DNA of 64,000 bases from Bugula neritina (taxonomy: Eukaryota > Bryozoa > Gymnolaemata > Cheilostomatida > Bugulidae), in contig OZ037766.1 in NCBI GenBank assembly GCA_964035545.1, forward strand, positions 14,187,222-14,251,221, given 5' to 3'. Below the pieces are notes generated by a model. That model searched no databases and had not been told where the DNA came from. It saw nothing but the letters and a program-made list of their open reading frames with translations. Positions 1 to 27,883 of this stretch are shown here, piece after piece. The position numbers were made by a program, and so were the translations under genes. Each line of letters starts with the position of its first letter. Positions within the stretch are counted from its first letter, which is position 1.

Positions 1-117
1 AAAACTTACAAACATAAGCATCTTATTTCAAGTATTTTCCTTACAATAAGTCAACCATGTAAAGTTTGATGAGGTTACATGGTGGAACCAAATAGATGAT
101 GATTCAAAATGTATAAA

Positions 118-123
118 TTTATT
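118..123 (-). terminator. Poly(A) signal of NOC4L
   Basis: AATAAA on the minus strand about 55 nt beyond the NOC4L stop codon, the nearest canonical hexamer downstream of the gene. Confidence 0.6.
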
Positions 124-178
124 AATATAATTATATTTTAATAAATGTAGTTCAATAAAAAAAAATTGCTGGTTATGG

Positions 179-3100
179 TCAATCTTGACAAATCCACAAA
201 TCTTCTAGATCTTTACACTCCCATTTTAACAGCTTGCTAGGTGTTGAATGATTCAATGCAACATCTGCATGTCTTGATTTCGCTTTCTTCACTTTCCTAG
301 TCTCGCTCTTCATCAACTAAAATGGTTACAATAATTAAATACTTTAAAACAAAATTGGTGTGTTAAAAGATGCAACTCAACATCAGCTTGGTTTAAAAAC
401 AAGAACTTGAAACAAATGAAGATTGTTTGAACTATATTTTATATTGCTATACCGCATCATAGTTTCCCTCCAGTAGCACATCTAATGATGACTCAACTTT
501 GGGCAAAACTTGCTCAATCCTTCTTGCCTCTGTAGCTACACGGTGATGCCAATGTTTCTGTAAGGTCTAAAAATAAGCAAAACCTGTTTACCATACAGTC
601 CCTTCACGCACAGTGATGAATATTGCCCACAAGGCATAAACCTGTGTATTTTTATCAAACCCAGATGGGCTGTAAACCTGCCTAACACTGACAATTAAAC
701 TGAATTAAACACCTGTTACATACATATCTATTACACACATGTCAGCTTCACAAGTAAGAGCCCACAATCTATTCACCTTTATACTAGATTTCTATATATG
801 AGCTCACACTCATTTAGATGAAAACTTATGTAGCGTCACTATCATAAAATAAACTAACTTTAATCTCCCACAGCGAGCTTTCTGCAGCTCGACACTTTGA
901 CAAATCAGCCTGAAGAGGCAGAAAAGGATCGGTCTGCTCATCACAGCAGGTGTCTCTGTGAATCAGGAACCTGCATGTGTTGTGTCGGATCAGCAGATTG
1001 ATAATGAACTCAATGACGAGCAAGGCCGCAGACGGTGGAGCAGTCAACGCCATTCTGGCCAACTTCTTTATGAAGGCAGCAGTGATGTAGGTGGGAAGTA
1101 ACCTAGAAGTTAGTGTAACATGAAACAGTATAATATCCCCCGTACAGTCTACAAATTTCATAGAATCAGCTTTTGGAATACCTGAAAACAGTTAGATTTT
1201 AGAGACAATAGAAAAACATGGAAGTAAAAACAATATTCAAAATAATTAAATTCTTGTACTTGAATATGAACGCATGCAGGTAATACAAATACAGAATTAA
1301 AATTAAAGAAAATTGTCTATTATTGCCCTATCCTAAAACTTGTAGCTGTGGTAGTTTCTGGTTGTACCAGCAAACATATTCAATAGTTTTACGTGAAGGA
1401 CTAGCAATTAGATTCTGCCAAATTATACATAAAATAAGAATCTGTACTTACAATGACTGTAGAAATATGTCCAGTAGATGGAAGAATCGAGCCATATACT
1501 TGACAGAAAAGATTTCTGTGCTCATTATGCTGTACAGTTTTGTGTAGAAGTCAGGATATTCCAAAGAGTGTTGCGTCATCAGAATAAAAAGTCCATTGAG
1601 AGCCATTAGGCTGACTGCACCACCTTTAAGTATATATGAAGTAATGAAATAGTCATGGATTAACATAAACTATAGAAATTTCTATTACTAACTTGACAAA
1701 GATAAAACTCATTTTAATTCAATATGAAAGTAAGATATGATTCAAATGAAATTAGTAAAACTTACAAGGGCTAGCACAAAAACTTAGATGTGAAATTATC
1801 GTTACAGACAAATGACACAAACAAAAATAACAGTAAAATCGATCATATCAAATTTTATTTCAAAGGCATTTTATTGGCTATAAAAAACAGATAAACAACA
1901 TGCTAATATTATTGCAAAAATTATGGCAGCAATTGATGACTGTTGATGTGGTCTATAACCATAGGAGTTATGTTACTGACCTTTGTCATAGCAAGATAAC
2001 AGCCAATCAGATACAACCAAGGGGTCAGAAAGGTGAGGAATAATTTTATCTGGCAATGCAATAAGAATCTTCTTGTAGATGGCACTGGTCAACTGTAAGC
2101 ATAAATATAACATACAGAACCCACAGTCTGATAGAAATGTTACTCCATATGTCAACTTGTAAACTGAAGTAAAAGTGGATACTTAATTTACATACTTTGG
2201 TATTGAAGAATTCCAGCCACAATCTGGTATACAACTCTCTTTGAGCTTTGACACTAGTAATGCCAGATATTGCTACAACAGAGAAATATAGATTTTAATA
2301 TGCAGACAGCAAAGAAGTGACACATGCCAGTATTTACAGTTATTATTAGTTAATAATATGATGACACATACCATTATCTACAGGAATGAGCATGTTGGAG
2401 AGTTTTACTCCATTTGGGGGTAACTTAAGAATAGATAGGGCCGTGAGAGTATTTGTGAGGTGGTGGTTAGCAGTGAGATTTTCAGATTCTATACCGTCAG
2501 TTTTCTAAAATATATATAGAGAATAGATTAAACGTGAGTAAGATATGGAGTAACAGATGACACTAATGGCCAAGTATTCATTGGAAGCTCACAAATTTAA
2601 CATACATTAGGCCTTAGGAAATTAAATGTCTATGGTGAATATTTTCTTACAAAAAGAAAGGACAAAATGCCTTTCAGTCTGTACTGCTACAAAATAAAAA
2701 TAATTAAAATAATTTTGCAACTAGTTTCTGCCCAACACTTATTAAAAATTCAAACGTGATGAGCAAAAAATTACTATAATTTTACAGCCCAGAAGCTCAA
2801 TTGAAGAAATGGATGGACAAAACATCAAATTTTAATCAACTGATGGCCAAAAAAAACTTAATTCAATAGAATCCCTCCGTTAACTTATTTTAGTTGCCTT
2901 TATTTTCAAAGAAAAAGGTATGAAACTACAAATGAAAAATATTTTTACATAAAATTTGTTTTGCTTCAAAACTCTATATAATCGGTAATTTTTTATTTTT
3001 ATATTGGTCAAAAGCAAATGTATTACAATTTACTTAACTTTTGGTTTTGTTCTTGTCCCGAAAAAAGGAGAAAATGATTAAGGAATGTGAATGCACATAC

Positions 3101-5715
3101 ATGTATCTATTTTCACAGTTTGCATCCAAAAATTTGCAAAATTACACTATAAGATTAATAGCAGCTGGCCATTTCAAATACATAAATTCAAGTTACTTTT
3201 AAATTAAACATAACAAATCAGTACTTGCTCTACAAGTGTGTATTGCCCATGAGAGCTTTTTATTAACTTCGAGTAATAATAGCTGTCAAGTATAAACACT
3301 TACTAGCTGTTTAATAAAACTAAGCAGATACTTCATACAGTAGTGTCGCACATCATCATAATCTAGGTACTCCTGGAATCTTTCAATCAGCTCCTCTTGG
3401 TTTTCTGTAGACTGCACTAAACTTTCGATGATTTTCTATAACATTGTAAATATTATATGCTGAAATTAGTACTAGAACCACGTGTAAACACCAGAGAAAA
3501 TGAAAAGCTGACAGATGAAGCTCAAGTTTTTCACCCAACAGTTGTTCACAGCTGAAACCCTCCCCCAACGCAACATTTTCACAGTGCAATGGGTTGTCTT
3601 TTCCGTAAATTTTTTTCTGTGGACTTTAGTGTGGCCTAATTGTTGTGCAGATATTTTAAATGCACAAACCATTGGAATTATTTTATTGCCTATACAAAGC
3701 TGAAAAGACTTGATCAGTAGAAGAATTAGTACACTTATATTAGCCAAGCCTTGGTGATAAACATATAACATATTCAAACATTTAACCTTTGATAAAATTA
3801 TTTTTTTTCTGTTTTTTTTTTAGTAAACTTATTATGCAAATATTGATAGAATGTGTGACGTATTGATAAGTATGCTAACCTCAAATAAGCTAACAGGAAA
3901 TGAGGCAGTTGAAGTACTCTTGCCAACCAATTGCTTCTTTCCTTCAGTTTCTACATATTTCATCAAAGTACAGAGCGACAACTCCTGAAAATACAATTCA
4001 TCATGTTAAATAGTATATTTGCCAGACATAAATTATGTTACAAATATGGTATATGTACTCAAGCAATCATGGTAAGGGAACAAAGGTGAAAATTCTGTAA
4101 TTTACTCTGAAGCTTAGAGTCACTATCCCTGTGAGAACCCCTGATGAAAAGGGTTTTTAAAGCAGGTTAGACACTTATTAATATCTGATACAGGAGCAGT
4201 TATGACTGGATGCTCTTCCTGACATCACAAATGGTCTTTACTGGGGTTCAAACCCATGACTATGTACTTTGAAGCATTTAGATATTAGATAAAATGCATT
4301 GTTTTACTACGTGTTGGTGAGTGACATACTCAAGAGCTTGTTATTGTTTATGCAAACAAGTCAGTTAAAACGGTCGTCTTAAAATTAAGGATTTCATTTG
4401 CTTATGCTTCAGTATCGTCCTTCTACAATTCGTTACGTTTGACAACTTGCTACACCATAAAACCTCACACATATTTCACTTATGTATTTAAAAAGTAAAC
4501 CAAGAGAGTTGATTAAAGATTTAGGTTTTTTGCAGACTTCATTTCATTGCAGTGTGAAATTTCTAGATATCTAAGGATATAACAAATGTGTCAAATGACA
4601 CAAAACCTTTCAACAAATGCATTCCACCCAATAACCTTGCCACAGCACTACTAGGAGTAAACCAAAACTTCCCAGACAAAACTTGTAATCAAATTCTACC
4701 TTAACAGCAACAAACTCGTGTAAAAGGTATTCCAGAAGTATTTGTCTCGATTCGCTATATCGATCTTTGAGCCACTGACGGAACTTAGAAACATTGGCAT
4801 CATCTAAATAAAGAAAAACTGTTGAATCAATTTTAAAATAACGGTAAATACATAAAATTGCAATTGAGTTGTTTAAAATTGACTTATTTTGCAGCTCAAG
4901 ATTTCATATTTGATTTAAACAAAAGTTAAGAAAACAGAATTGAAATATTAACGATGTACATTATAAATTGGTGGTTGATTTTGCAATGCTAGTCTCCCAC
5001 AAATGCTTTTGGCATGCCTGTATACTTGATAGTAGTTTTTCGTAAGTCTTTATATTTTGCACGATTCTTGTGCAACAATAACATATTTTACATCACTTTT
5101 GTACAATCTTATTTTCAGTTTAGCTGCTTAAGACAAATTTTTGTGAAATATTTCTACAATTTGTCTAAGTTGTCTGTTTATCATGATATATCCAATTTAT
5201 AGTTGTTATTTTTATTTAAATTGCCTATTGTATGTTTATTGTCATTTTATTAAAGCAAACCTGTATCTGAGCTTTCAGGCAGTGTGCATTGCATTTCTCC
5301 AGCTTCCAAATAGTGACAAAATATTTTGTGCAATGCTCTTATGCAAGCCACAGAGATTTCTTCCGAGGTTTTATGCTAGAAAAGTAATAGAGGCAGAGTT
5401 ACAGGTTTGGTGCATCATAAGCTTGGTAGTGTAAGTCAGATGTACGATGTAATAAAACAGCAAAAAATCAAGTAATTCAAGTGTGCAAAGACTTATTCAA
5501 AAGTAAGTACATAGAATGAGATAGGCATATGACATTACAGAATCAATAAGTTTAACACTATACTAAGCCAAACTTACCTCCTGAATAATTTCAAATAGTT
5601 CCAATATTTGATTGCAGTTCTTCTTTGATGTCACTACATTTTTGGATATTTGTTTTGATTTGTCTATAATAGCTGTCAAAACTATTTTAGCTGACAACTT
5701 TTCTTTCAATTTCAT
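179..5715 (-). CDS. NOC4L: Nucleolar complex protein 4 homolog (NOC4L), 12 exons, complete
   Basis: NOC4L (yeast Noc4/Utp19) is a CBF/Mak21-family protein that works with Nop14 in the nucleolus on small-subunit (18S) pre-rRNA processing and export. I read 12 exons on the minus strand: 5715-5578, 5375-5261, 4803-4700, 3984-3880, 3435-3304, 2504-2372, 2272-2196, 2092-1981, 1623-1452, 1102-859, 566-453, 316-179. All have GT-AG borders, phases close, and they total 1584 nt (527 aa; the human protein is close to this). Diagnostic stretches are GGAVSLMALNGLFIL, NLEYPDFY-like SLEYPDFYTKLYS, VKYMARFFHLLDIFL, KKLARMALTAPPSAALL and SSLWEIK, the Noc4/CBF core. The start is the first ATG of exon 1; the tail ends LEDLWICQD. 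No disruption is seen. Identity is secure; exon 1 is the least conserved part. Confidence 0.95.
4125..4290 (-). repeat. tRNA-derived SINE, reverse copy, in a NOC4L intron
   Basis: Read on the minus strand it has a Pol III B-box-like stretch (GGGTTTGAACCCC) followed about 35 nt later by a conserved central block, GATGTCAGGAAGAGCATCC then AGTCATAACTGCTCCTGT. The same order and block recur at 43140-43340 on the plus strand, so this is a dispersed family. It lies in the NOC4L intron between 3984 and 4700, antisense to nothing and co-directional with the gene. Confidence 0.7.
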
Positions 5716-6340
5716 GACTCTAAATGAGAAAAATATGTATATATGTATTTATCATAAAATTTCATCTAATGCCATAGGGGTAAGGAGAGACCAGCTTAAA
5801 CCCAGTGCTACTAACACTGGGAAAGAGTTTTAATGAGGACATGTAACTATGTAAAGTCATCAACATCACTTGGAGTCAAAGAAATTCCCATAGTTGTGTC
5901 ATAACAATGAAAAAAATATATACATGATAGCATTATCATGGTCACAATGTATAAGTATGTTGTACTATGAGAATTAATGCTGATGCAAATTTAATTATGT
6001 GATTTGAATTTCAACTATCACACAGCAATAACAAAGATATATGGGTCTATACATTATACTCATACTGATCATAGTTATAATATTAATAAATAAAGACAAG
6101 CAATATTTCGCTATACATGTAAAGGCTAATTTGGTAGTGATGTTCATCACAGGCTCTGCAATGCTCTATAGCACTGTTAGTTTAAATACAGATGAGACTT
6201 GAAAAACATAAAAAACTAAAAAGTTAAAACAAACACTATGTTTGTATGGCTAAAATTTTTGCATCTTATAATCAAAACAAGAAAAAGCTGTACCTATGTT
6301 GAGTTATGATACTTTTAATCCAGGCTCATAAATGAGCATG
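5716..6340. other. Intergenic, no gene seen
   Basis: AT-rich sequence just upstream of NOC4L. A block at about 5795-5835 (CCCAGTGCTACTAACACTGGG, an inverted repeat) resembles the 3' part of the SINE at 43140-43340 and may be a fragment. No open frame with coding character is seen. Confidence 0.4.
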
Positions 6341-8440
6341 CAGCATAACACTATGAATGATACAGTTTAGTAACTCTTTGCACCAACTAGTTCATATTAA
6401 TACTATGACTATTACTATGATTACTAATCATACACTCATAGTGATGGCGCACCATACTAATATGTAATTGTGAGATCCTGATAGACCTATGGTCAGAATG
6501 AGAGTGCTAGATTTACCCATACTCATACTTTTAGTCTTCGAGTTTGTTTCAATTTTTAGTTTTACCCTAACTTCTAAGTCTTAGATATTCAGATAGTATT
6601 AGTATCCAGTAATGCTAATGGTCAGACTCATGATCTAATTCTGTCATACTTATAACAATACTATCAAGATCAGTGTGACTATCACTGATATAAGGTAAAC
6701 TTATATAACAAAAACTTTAGCTGATAGTTCAAATATTTATTATCTTGACTGTATGAAATCTTGATATTAGCAGCAACTTATAAGACCAACAGTAACTCTA
6801 AGCAGTAAACACAAACTGTAGGCTACATACATTTATTTTTAATTTTATAACTAACAGTAATACTTATACTATACACTATACAGTATACTTATACTATAGA
6901 CATAACATTAACTATCACTCAGCAACTGTAAGCGTAGCACTCTGTCTATAGTCATAACTACTAAAAGTAAATAGTAGATTAAAACAACTAAAACTTCAGT
7001 ACAACTATTAATATTACAAATTCATTTACTAATAGTAGTACTATATTCTACATAATATTATTTATAACATTTCAATTTATAATTTAATTTTACATAAAAT
7101 AGCAGCAAGAGTAACTCACACTAGCTGTAGGACAAAGAGTAACTGCAAGAGTAAGAATAAGAGTAACTGTAAGAGTAAGACTAACTCCAAGAGTATGGGC
7201 AACTCTAATCAATATGACTATCACCAGTATCACAGGTACAGTATGAGTATCACTATCAGCATAAATGGCATAATATCAATTATTAATAATCATTACAAAT
7301 CATAATAATAATGGTGTAATAATAATTATGATGTATCACAATCAGTATCACTATGACTATCACTATGAGTATGACTAATCTTAATAGTAATACTATCACC
7401 ATGACTATGAGCATCGCTAACAGTAACAGTAAGTGTAACTCCAAGTAACTGTAATATTAATAGAATGACTAAGTCCAATGAGTAATTAGTTATATATTAC
7501 TATAAACTATTAATATTAGTATTACACTTTGACTTACAGTATGAGTATTACTATTAGACAGGTACTGTTGGTATCAGTATGAGTCAAACTTCAAAGCTAC
7601 TGTTAGTGTTACTGTAAAGTGTTAGTGCTACACTAAAAAAAGCTACGAGTACGTCTACAGTGTTACACTTAATCTTACTAAGTAGTAGTACTACGAGTAC
7701 TACTACTACTAGTACTGTAGTACTAGTACTAGTTACAATAAATATAATATTAATTAAAGAAACTTTAGAGTCACGTAGAAAATCAAGCCGTATAAAGTTA
7801 CTACTTCAATTCCTAGCTAATGAAAATGTCTGTCCTGAATACCTAATAATAATACCTTCCAAGAACTAACAAATTGTCCATCTATGCTAACACGTAACAT
7901 GGCCAGACATATGTCTCGTTCATTACTAACAAATTCTAACATATACTTTAAGTTTAATACTAACACTAACAGTTTCCTTCCTAGAACAATAAGACTAAGA
8001 GACCATAGAATCTGAATCTCTGAAGTTACGCCTTTAGTTTATAACATTCCAGACTGAGACTTTCTCCGTGAAGGTCTGAGTCTCCTCTTCCCTCTCGAAG
8101 GTCTAGAGACTCAACACAGATACACTTTCACTTTGACCTACAGATACTCTTACTGATACTGATAGTGATACTGTGATACACTTACAGAATTATTATCATT
8201 ACTGTTACTGTTAGTGTTACTGTTACACTTACTGACTTAGTCTTACAGTTACTGAGTTAGTGTTACTGTTAGTGTTACTTATCAATATTATAGCCAGACA
8301 CTATAAATAATTATTATTATAATACTAAATCTAATACTAAATTTAATAATAGTAGTAGTATAAGTGTAACTACACGATTAAGTATCCGACACTGACAGTT
8401 ACTGGTAAGAGTACTACTACTAGTACTACTTACTAGTAAT
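6340..8440. repeat. Degenerate hexamer-period low-complexity arrays
   Basis: About 2 kb dominated by diverged six-base words of the type AGTAAC, TGTAAG, ACTATC, AGTATG, TAATAC, GTTACT. TA recurs about every six bases. Orientation flips within the block, for example AGTAAC-type words near 7120-7200 and GTTACT-type words near 8200-8280. Non-repetitive islands lie between arrays (7780-8110). The same word set fills 35560-37440. No coding potential. Confidence 0.7.
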
Positions 8441-8814
8441 GATGTTGTTACGGAGTTAAATCCCACGTGAAAAAACTTGAATCTTTCGTACGCAAGGCCA
8501 TCGGAGACAGAGGAAAGATAAATCCAATACGTTGATGGGCGTGGTATGCCAAAAGGCCAATAATACTAGAGCTAGTTACAAAATTATTTTTCTCTCGATT
8601 TCACGCGTTGAAACTAACAAGAGTCCTTTACGAGCTCTCCTGCTTGCAGAGAAGATGTGAAACTTTATCTCATTAAATGTATTCAACTGATAGTCATCTC
8701 CAGTTCATGGTAATTTATCTTTATACATGCATTTACAAAATTTTCACTAGTGAACATTTTTGTTACTAATGTACATCAATTTTGCATTATAAAGGTATTG
8801 CAATAATCTTGTCA

Positions 8815-8855
8815 GTCGCCATTTTGTTGCGAAAGGTCTTTTTGGCGGGATTAAA
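8815..8855 (+). promoter_or_regulatory. Promoter-like E2F and YY1-type motifs upstream of Domino
   Basis: CGCCATTTTG (YY1-like) is followed 13 nt later by TTTTTGGCGGGATT, which contains the E2F consensus TTTGGCGGGA. It lies about 600 bp before the Domino start codon. A 5' UTR intron is likely, since a polypyrimidine acceptor ending TTTGCAG sits at 9434-9440, just before the first coding exon. No other GC-rich patch occurs between the two divergent genes, so this is the best promoter candidate. Inference from motif and position only. Confidence 0.45.
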
Positions 8856-9457
8856 AACAATAAGTCAAGTGTATGTTAACTTCAGTGCTCATCATTTTTC
8901 CAAGTTAGTTCAGCTAAACAAAATTATTTTATGCAGCTAAAAGGATTAAAACTATTATAAAAATAAATAATTAGAAGCCCAAGCGTTCAGAAATGAGAAT
9001 TGTTCTAATCACGACTAATGTAAAACTAAATGAAAATCAGTAATTGTAAATCACTAAATGACAAGGTTCACTTCCCATTGACATGTAATTCAAATCGTTG
9101 AACCCAAAGGCTACAGCACACAACCAATACTATTACTGAATTAGTATTACGAACCGCAACTGGTACTACATTTTTACATGGGGTTTTACTTCAGGTTCAT
9201 TAAAATTCACATCGAATTTGACGTTACTGTTGGTGTTCATGCTGCTTTATAATTTAATATATGTTCAATAAAACTGTTAGTGTTTCAGCGTGCATAGCCA
9301 TCAGCACTACTATTAAAAAACTGAAAATTCAATTTAAAATGCCTTGTAGCACTAAAAATCCTGGTTGTATCCGTAATATTGCAGAGTTACAGTTGGCTGC
9401 AATTTAAAATAACTGCTTAATTTCTTAATTATTTTTGCAGTAGTGACTACATGAGGA

Positions 9458-24632
<15,175 letters not shown>

Positions 24633-25015
24633 CTCAATAGTCTCTTGTGACCTTTGCTAATATAATTTTCTACCATTTCTTCATATTAAGTTATTTTCAA
24701 TTTCTTTCCTATTGACTATTTATATTCCTGTACATATTGTTTGAATATACTATTTTTATACTCAAAGAATTGCATTGGTTCAACACATGGTAGCACACCT
24801 TTTTCCCCACCTGTTTAGGAATGGTAAGTAACTATGTCACAACTTATAAAGATGCACTGCAGTTCATAAAGTTTTTGAAACTTTTCTCTCTGTTTCATTG
24901 TTGAGTAAAAGTATATCATGTTTTCCATTTATTAGATGTCCAGATGGGCTGTGATGCGAATCTGATGTCTGCTGTGCAGGTAATGGGTGTTAACAATAAA
25001 TTGTGTTCACAGTGT

Positions 25016-25066
25016 ATGATTATAAGATACTGGCCCAGTCTTAAGGTTTCATAATGGATATGCTGA
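25016..25066 (+). ncRNA. snoA copy 1 (C/D-like), diverged
   Basis: C-box-like ATGATTA and a canonical D box CTGA. The guide region reads ATACTGGCCCAGTCTTAAG, a diverged form of the other copies. It shares an intron with snoB copy 1. Confidence 0.5.
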
Positions 25067-25099
25067 TTTAATTAATTAATTTAATATCTCCAAGGTCAG

Positions 25100-25257
25100 T
25101 GAAAACAGCTCTTTGGTTCCTCTCTGCCTCAATAATAATGCGGCACAATGAATTATCTGCCATCATGTGTCTTCTTAGTATATGAGTAGATTATTATTCA
25201 TTATAACACATTCTCTAGCTATACTGCTCTTGAGTGCATCTAAGTATTGATACACAC
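25100..25257 (+). ncRNA. snoB copy 1, box H/ACA
   Basis: A first hairpin includes GGCACA..TGTGTC-type pairing. Hinge AGATTA (25188-25193) is 16 nt after it. Second hairpin has TACT/AGTG pairing, and ACA (25252-25254) lies exactly 15 nt after that stem. Confidence 0.65.
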
Positions 25258-25445
25258 TATATAATAGTGATGCTTGTTCCACTCAACAGTCAGCACGTTT
25301 TGCATCAATTTGAATTGTCTTCAGTGGTATGTTGTGTATTTCAGGTGTTGTGACCCCTTGCGTGACCTTTATCTCTGCAAGCTCACTGCCTCTCTCTTAG
25401 AGCAGGTAATTTTTACTGCAATCATTATTTGTCATAATTCCTTTG

Positions 25446-25507
25446 TATTCGTGATGCATTTCTTTCGTTCTCCGGGGAAAACATTGTTAAGCAAACATTC
25501 TGAAATA
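25446..25507 (+). ncRNA. snoE copy 1, box C/D
   Basis: C-like GTGATGC (25451-25457), D CTGA (25500-25503), terminal stem TATT/AATA. The D' box present in the other copies is lost here (CCGGGG), while the D box and the guide next to it remain. Confidence 0.65.
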
Positions 25508-25649
25508 AATTTTGAATAGTTCTGATAAACTTGATAATTCTCCAGTTCATCTTTGTTTTGTAGATAGCCAAAAACTACTATTGGTTTTTCACTAATGCTG
25601 GAGGTGAGATTTAAGGTTATTATTATTAACTAGTATTAAAGACACTAGC

Positions 25650-25706
25650 GTGATTAAACGATGCCGCCCCAGTCTTAAGTGTAATGTGGATACGGTTATT
25701 TAATGA
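25650..25706 (+). ncRNA. snoA copy 2 (C/D-like)
   Basis: GTGATTA at the C position, guide GCCGCCCCAGTC followed by CTTAA (D'-like), ATGA at the D position about 73 nt before the 3' splice site. See the family finding for the 28S complementarity. Confidence 0.6.
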
Positions 25707-25887
25707 TTTTATTTCTTTCATTTCTATCTTTGTATTTAATTTGGCTTTCCTTTCCTAATTACTTTTATATTCTTCTTAGGGTTAATCAAGACTTCCGCTC
25801 ATGATGTTGGAGACTTTCACTAATGTGAGTTTGAATGTAACTGTTTACTTATCAATTCTAAATGTCACGTGATAAACTGCAAGATAT

Positions 25888-25944
25888 ATGATTATAAAAT
25901 ACCGCCCCAGTCCTAAGGATAGTGTGGATACGGTTTTTGAATGA
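25888..25944 (+). ncRNA. snoA copy 3 (C/D-like)
   Basis: ATGATTA at the C position, guide TACCGCCCCAGTC followed by CTAAG, ATGA at the D position 71 nt before the 3' splice site. Confidence 0.6.
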
Positions 25945-26103
25945 GTTAATTTAGTTAAACTTTTTCATGTTGTGCTACATTCTTCAACATGTAATGTCTT
26001 TGTATGTTTTACAGATAGATGTTGCTGCTAGTCTGGCTTTCTCTTGTTCGGTTTCCACTCGCAGTAAGTGATTTCAATTAATACTTGCTAATGGATTACC
26101 ACG

Positions 26104-26167
26104 GAGATATGATGACAATTCTTGCCCTCTCTTAGATATAGTGCTGATCTGTGTACTATCTGATCTC
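26104..26167 (+). ncRNA. snoD copy 1, canonical box C/D
   Basis: C box ATGATGA (26109-26115) and D box CTGA (26160-26163), flanked by a terminal stem GAGA/TCTC. An internal CTGA (about 26143) serves as D'. D is 58 nt from the 3' splice site. Targets not recognised. Confidence 0.85.
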
Positions 26168-26301
26168 AACTTTGTTTTATAAGGATGCAACTTCTGTATG
26201 TTTCTTCGTCTTTTCTTGTAGCCTTTCAACCAAAAATTTTTGTTGTAGTTTGCTGTGTTACGTGGTGGAATTCAAATCTGAATATAAAATAACAGGTCAG
26301 T

Positions 26302-26468
26302 AGAAACAGCTCTTGGCTCCCATTTATTTCATCTCCCAATCAACGCGGCACAATGATTTATCAGCCATCATATGTGTCTTTTTAGTATATGGGTAGATCA
26401 TTATTTGGTATTTAAAACACATTCTTGTGCTACACTGCTCATGAGTGCACCTAAATATTCATACACAT
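26302..26468 (+). ncRNA. snoB copy 2, box H/ACA
   Basis: First hairpin GGCACA-ATGAT/ATCAT-TGTGTC, hinge AGATCA (26395-26400) 16 nt later, second hairpin CACT/AGTG, ACA (26463-26465) 15 nt after the stem. Relative to copy 1 the stem pair changes from U-G to C-G. Confidence 0.7.
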
Positions 26469-26641
26469 TATTGTGCTGTTTATAATAATGCTTTTGCATA
26501 CACTTGGGCGGTATTCAATTTCATGCTGTATATTCCAGGTTTTCTGACCCCTTGCGTGACCTTCATGTCTCTGCACACTCACTGCATCTCTCTTTGAGCA
26601 GGTAGTTTCTACTGCAATCCTTATTTGTCTTGATTTCTTTG

Positions 26642-26702
26642 TATTCGTGATGCATTTCTTTCGTTCTCCTGAAAAACATTGTTGAGCAAACATTCTGAAA
26701 TA
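26642..26702 (+). ncRNA. snoE copy 2, box C/D
   Basis: GTGATGC, D' CTGA (26669-26672), C'-like GTTGAG, D CTGA (26695-26698), terminal stem TATT/AATA. The guide before D' (CTTTCGTTCT) is complementary over 10 nt to AGAACGAAAG of 18S rRNA (from memory), near the site I recall as human Am1031. D lies 70 nt before the acceptor. Confidence 0.75.
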
Positions 26703-26870
26703 AATTTTTAATAGTTCTGATGAACTTGATAATTCTCCAGTTCCTTCATGTTTCTGTTTTTTATGTAGCTATTTTGATCCTCCTGCTGATTTGGCTTGGT
26801 GCTACATTCCAGCAAGAGTTGGATAAGGCTGCATCTTTTCACAGGTAAATATTGCTATTTGTTTTGGAAT

Positions 26871-27003
26871 ATCGGACTAGAGTCATTGGTTGGTATATTC
26901 AACAGCCAGTCAATGCTAAAATGTCGCGTAGATGAAACTTGGTACATCTGATATGCTTGGTCAATGCATGCTGCATTGGCTTTCACCTTTGGTGTATACA
27001 ACC
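26871..27003 (+). ncRNA. snoC copy 1, box H/ACA
   Basis: Hairpin 1: lower stem CGGAC/GTCGCG (one bulge), upper stem CATTGGTTGG/CCAGTCAATG. Hinge AGATGA (26930-26935) starts 14 nt after it. Hairpin 2: stem GGTCAATGCA/TGCATTGGCT, tail ACAACC with ACA at 26998-27000. Similarity to copy 2 stops at this tail. Confidence 0.8.
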
Positions 27004-27243
27004 TAAAGTTTTTCAAATACTTGCACGTTTGGGTGTAAAACCAACTTTTCCTATTAGTACCCTTGCGGATTGTTGCGTGATGACACAAGTTGTTTATATA
27101 TTTATAGTTTGTCCTGTTTTTCAGTTTAATTTTGATTTGTAGATTGTCGCAACTCTCTACTGGTTTTTGCTGGGGCTTTCACTAATGCAGTAAGTTAAGA
27201 GTCTAATTTGTTCGTATTAACAAGTACTATAAAAGACACTATC

Positions 27244-27300
27244 ATGATTATACGATGCCGCCCCAGTCTTAAGTCTAATGTGGATACGGTTATTTAATGA
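27244..27300 (+). ncRNA. snoA copy 4 (C/D-like)
   Basis: Duplicate of copy 2: ATGATTA, guide GCCGCCCCAGTC, ATGA 70 nt before the acceptor. Confidence 0.6.
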
Positions 27301-27470
27301 GTTCTCTTTCATTTCTATCTTTGTATTGAATTAAAAAATTTATTTTCTAATTACTTTGATTTTTTCGTAGGTTTGGCCAAAGCTTATGTTGGCGGTGATA
27401 GGCTTCAAACTAATGTGAGTTTAAATCTAAATGCTACTAAAACTATATGTCACTTAATTGTGTAAGATAT

Positions 27471-27527
27471 ATGATTATAAAATACCGCCCCAGTCCTAAG
27501 GATAGTGTGGATACGGTTATTCAATGA
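27471..27527 (+). ncRNA. snoA copy 5 (C/D-like)
   Basis: Duplicate of copy 3: ATGATTA, guide TACCGCCCCAGTC identical, ATGA about 70 nt before the acceptor. Confidence 0.6.
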
Positions 27528-27684
27528 GTTAATTTAGTTTATCTTTTTATGTTGTGCTGCATTCTTCAACATGTAATGTCTTTGTATGTTTTACAGATAG
27601 ATGCTGCTGCTAGTCTGGCTTTCTCTTGTTCGACTTCCACTTGCAGTAAGTGTTTTCAATTAATACTTGCTAATGGATTACCAC

Positions 27685-27749
27685 AAAGATATGATGACAA
27701 TTCTTGCCCTCTCTTAGATATAGTGCTGATCTGTGTACTTTCTGATCTC
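27685..27749 (+). ncRNA. snoD copy 2, canonical box C/D
   Basis: C box ATGATGA (27691-27697), D' CTGA, D CTGA (27742-27745). The guide regions match copy 1 apart from one base before D. The terminal stem is shortened (AGA/TCT). Confidence 0.8.
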
Positions 27750-27883
27750 AACTTTGTTATATAAGGATGCAACTTCTGTATGTTTCTTCGTCTTTTCTTC
27801 TAGCCTTTCAACCAAAATTTTTTGTTGTAGTTTGCTGTGTTACGTGGTGGAATTCAAATCTGAATATAAAATAACAGGTCAGT

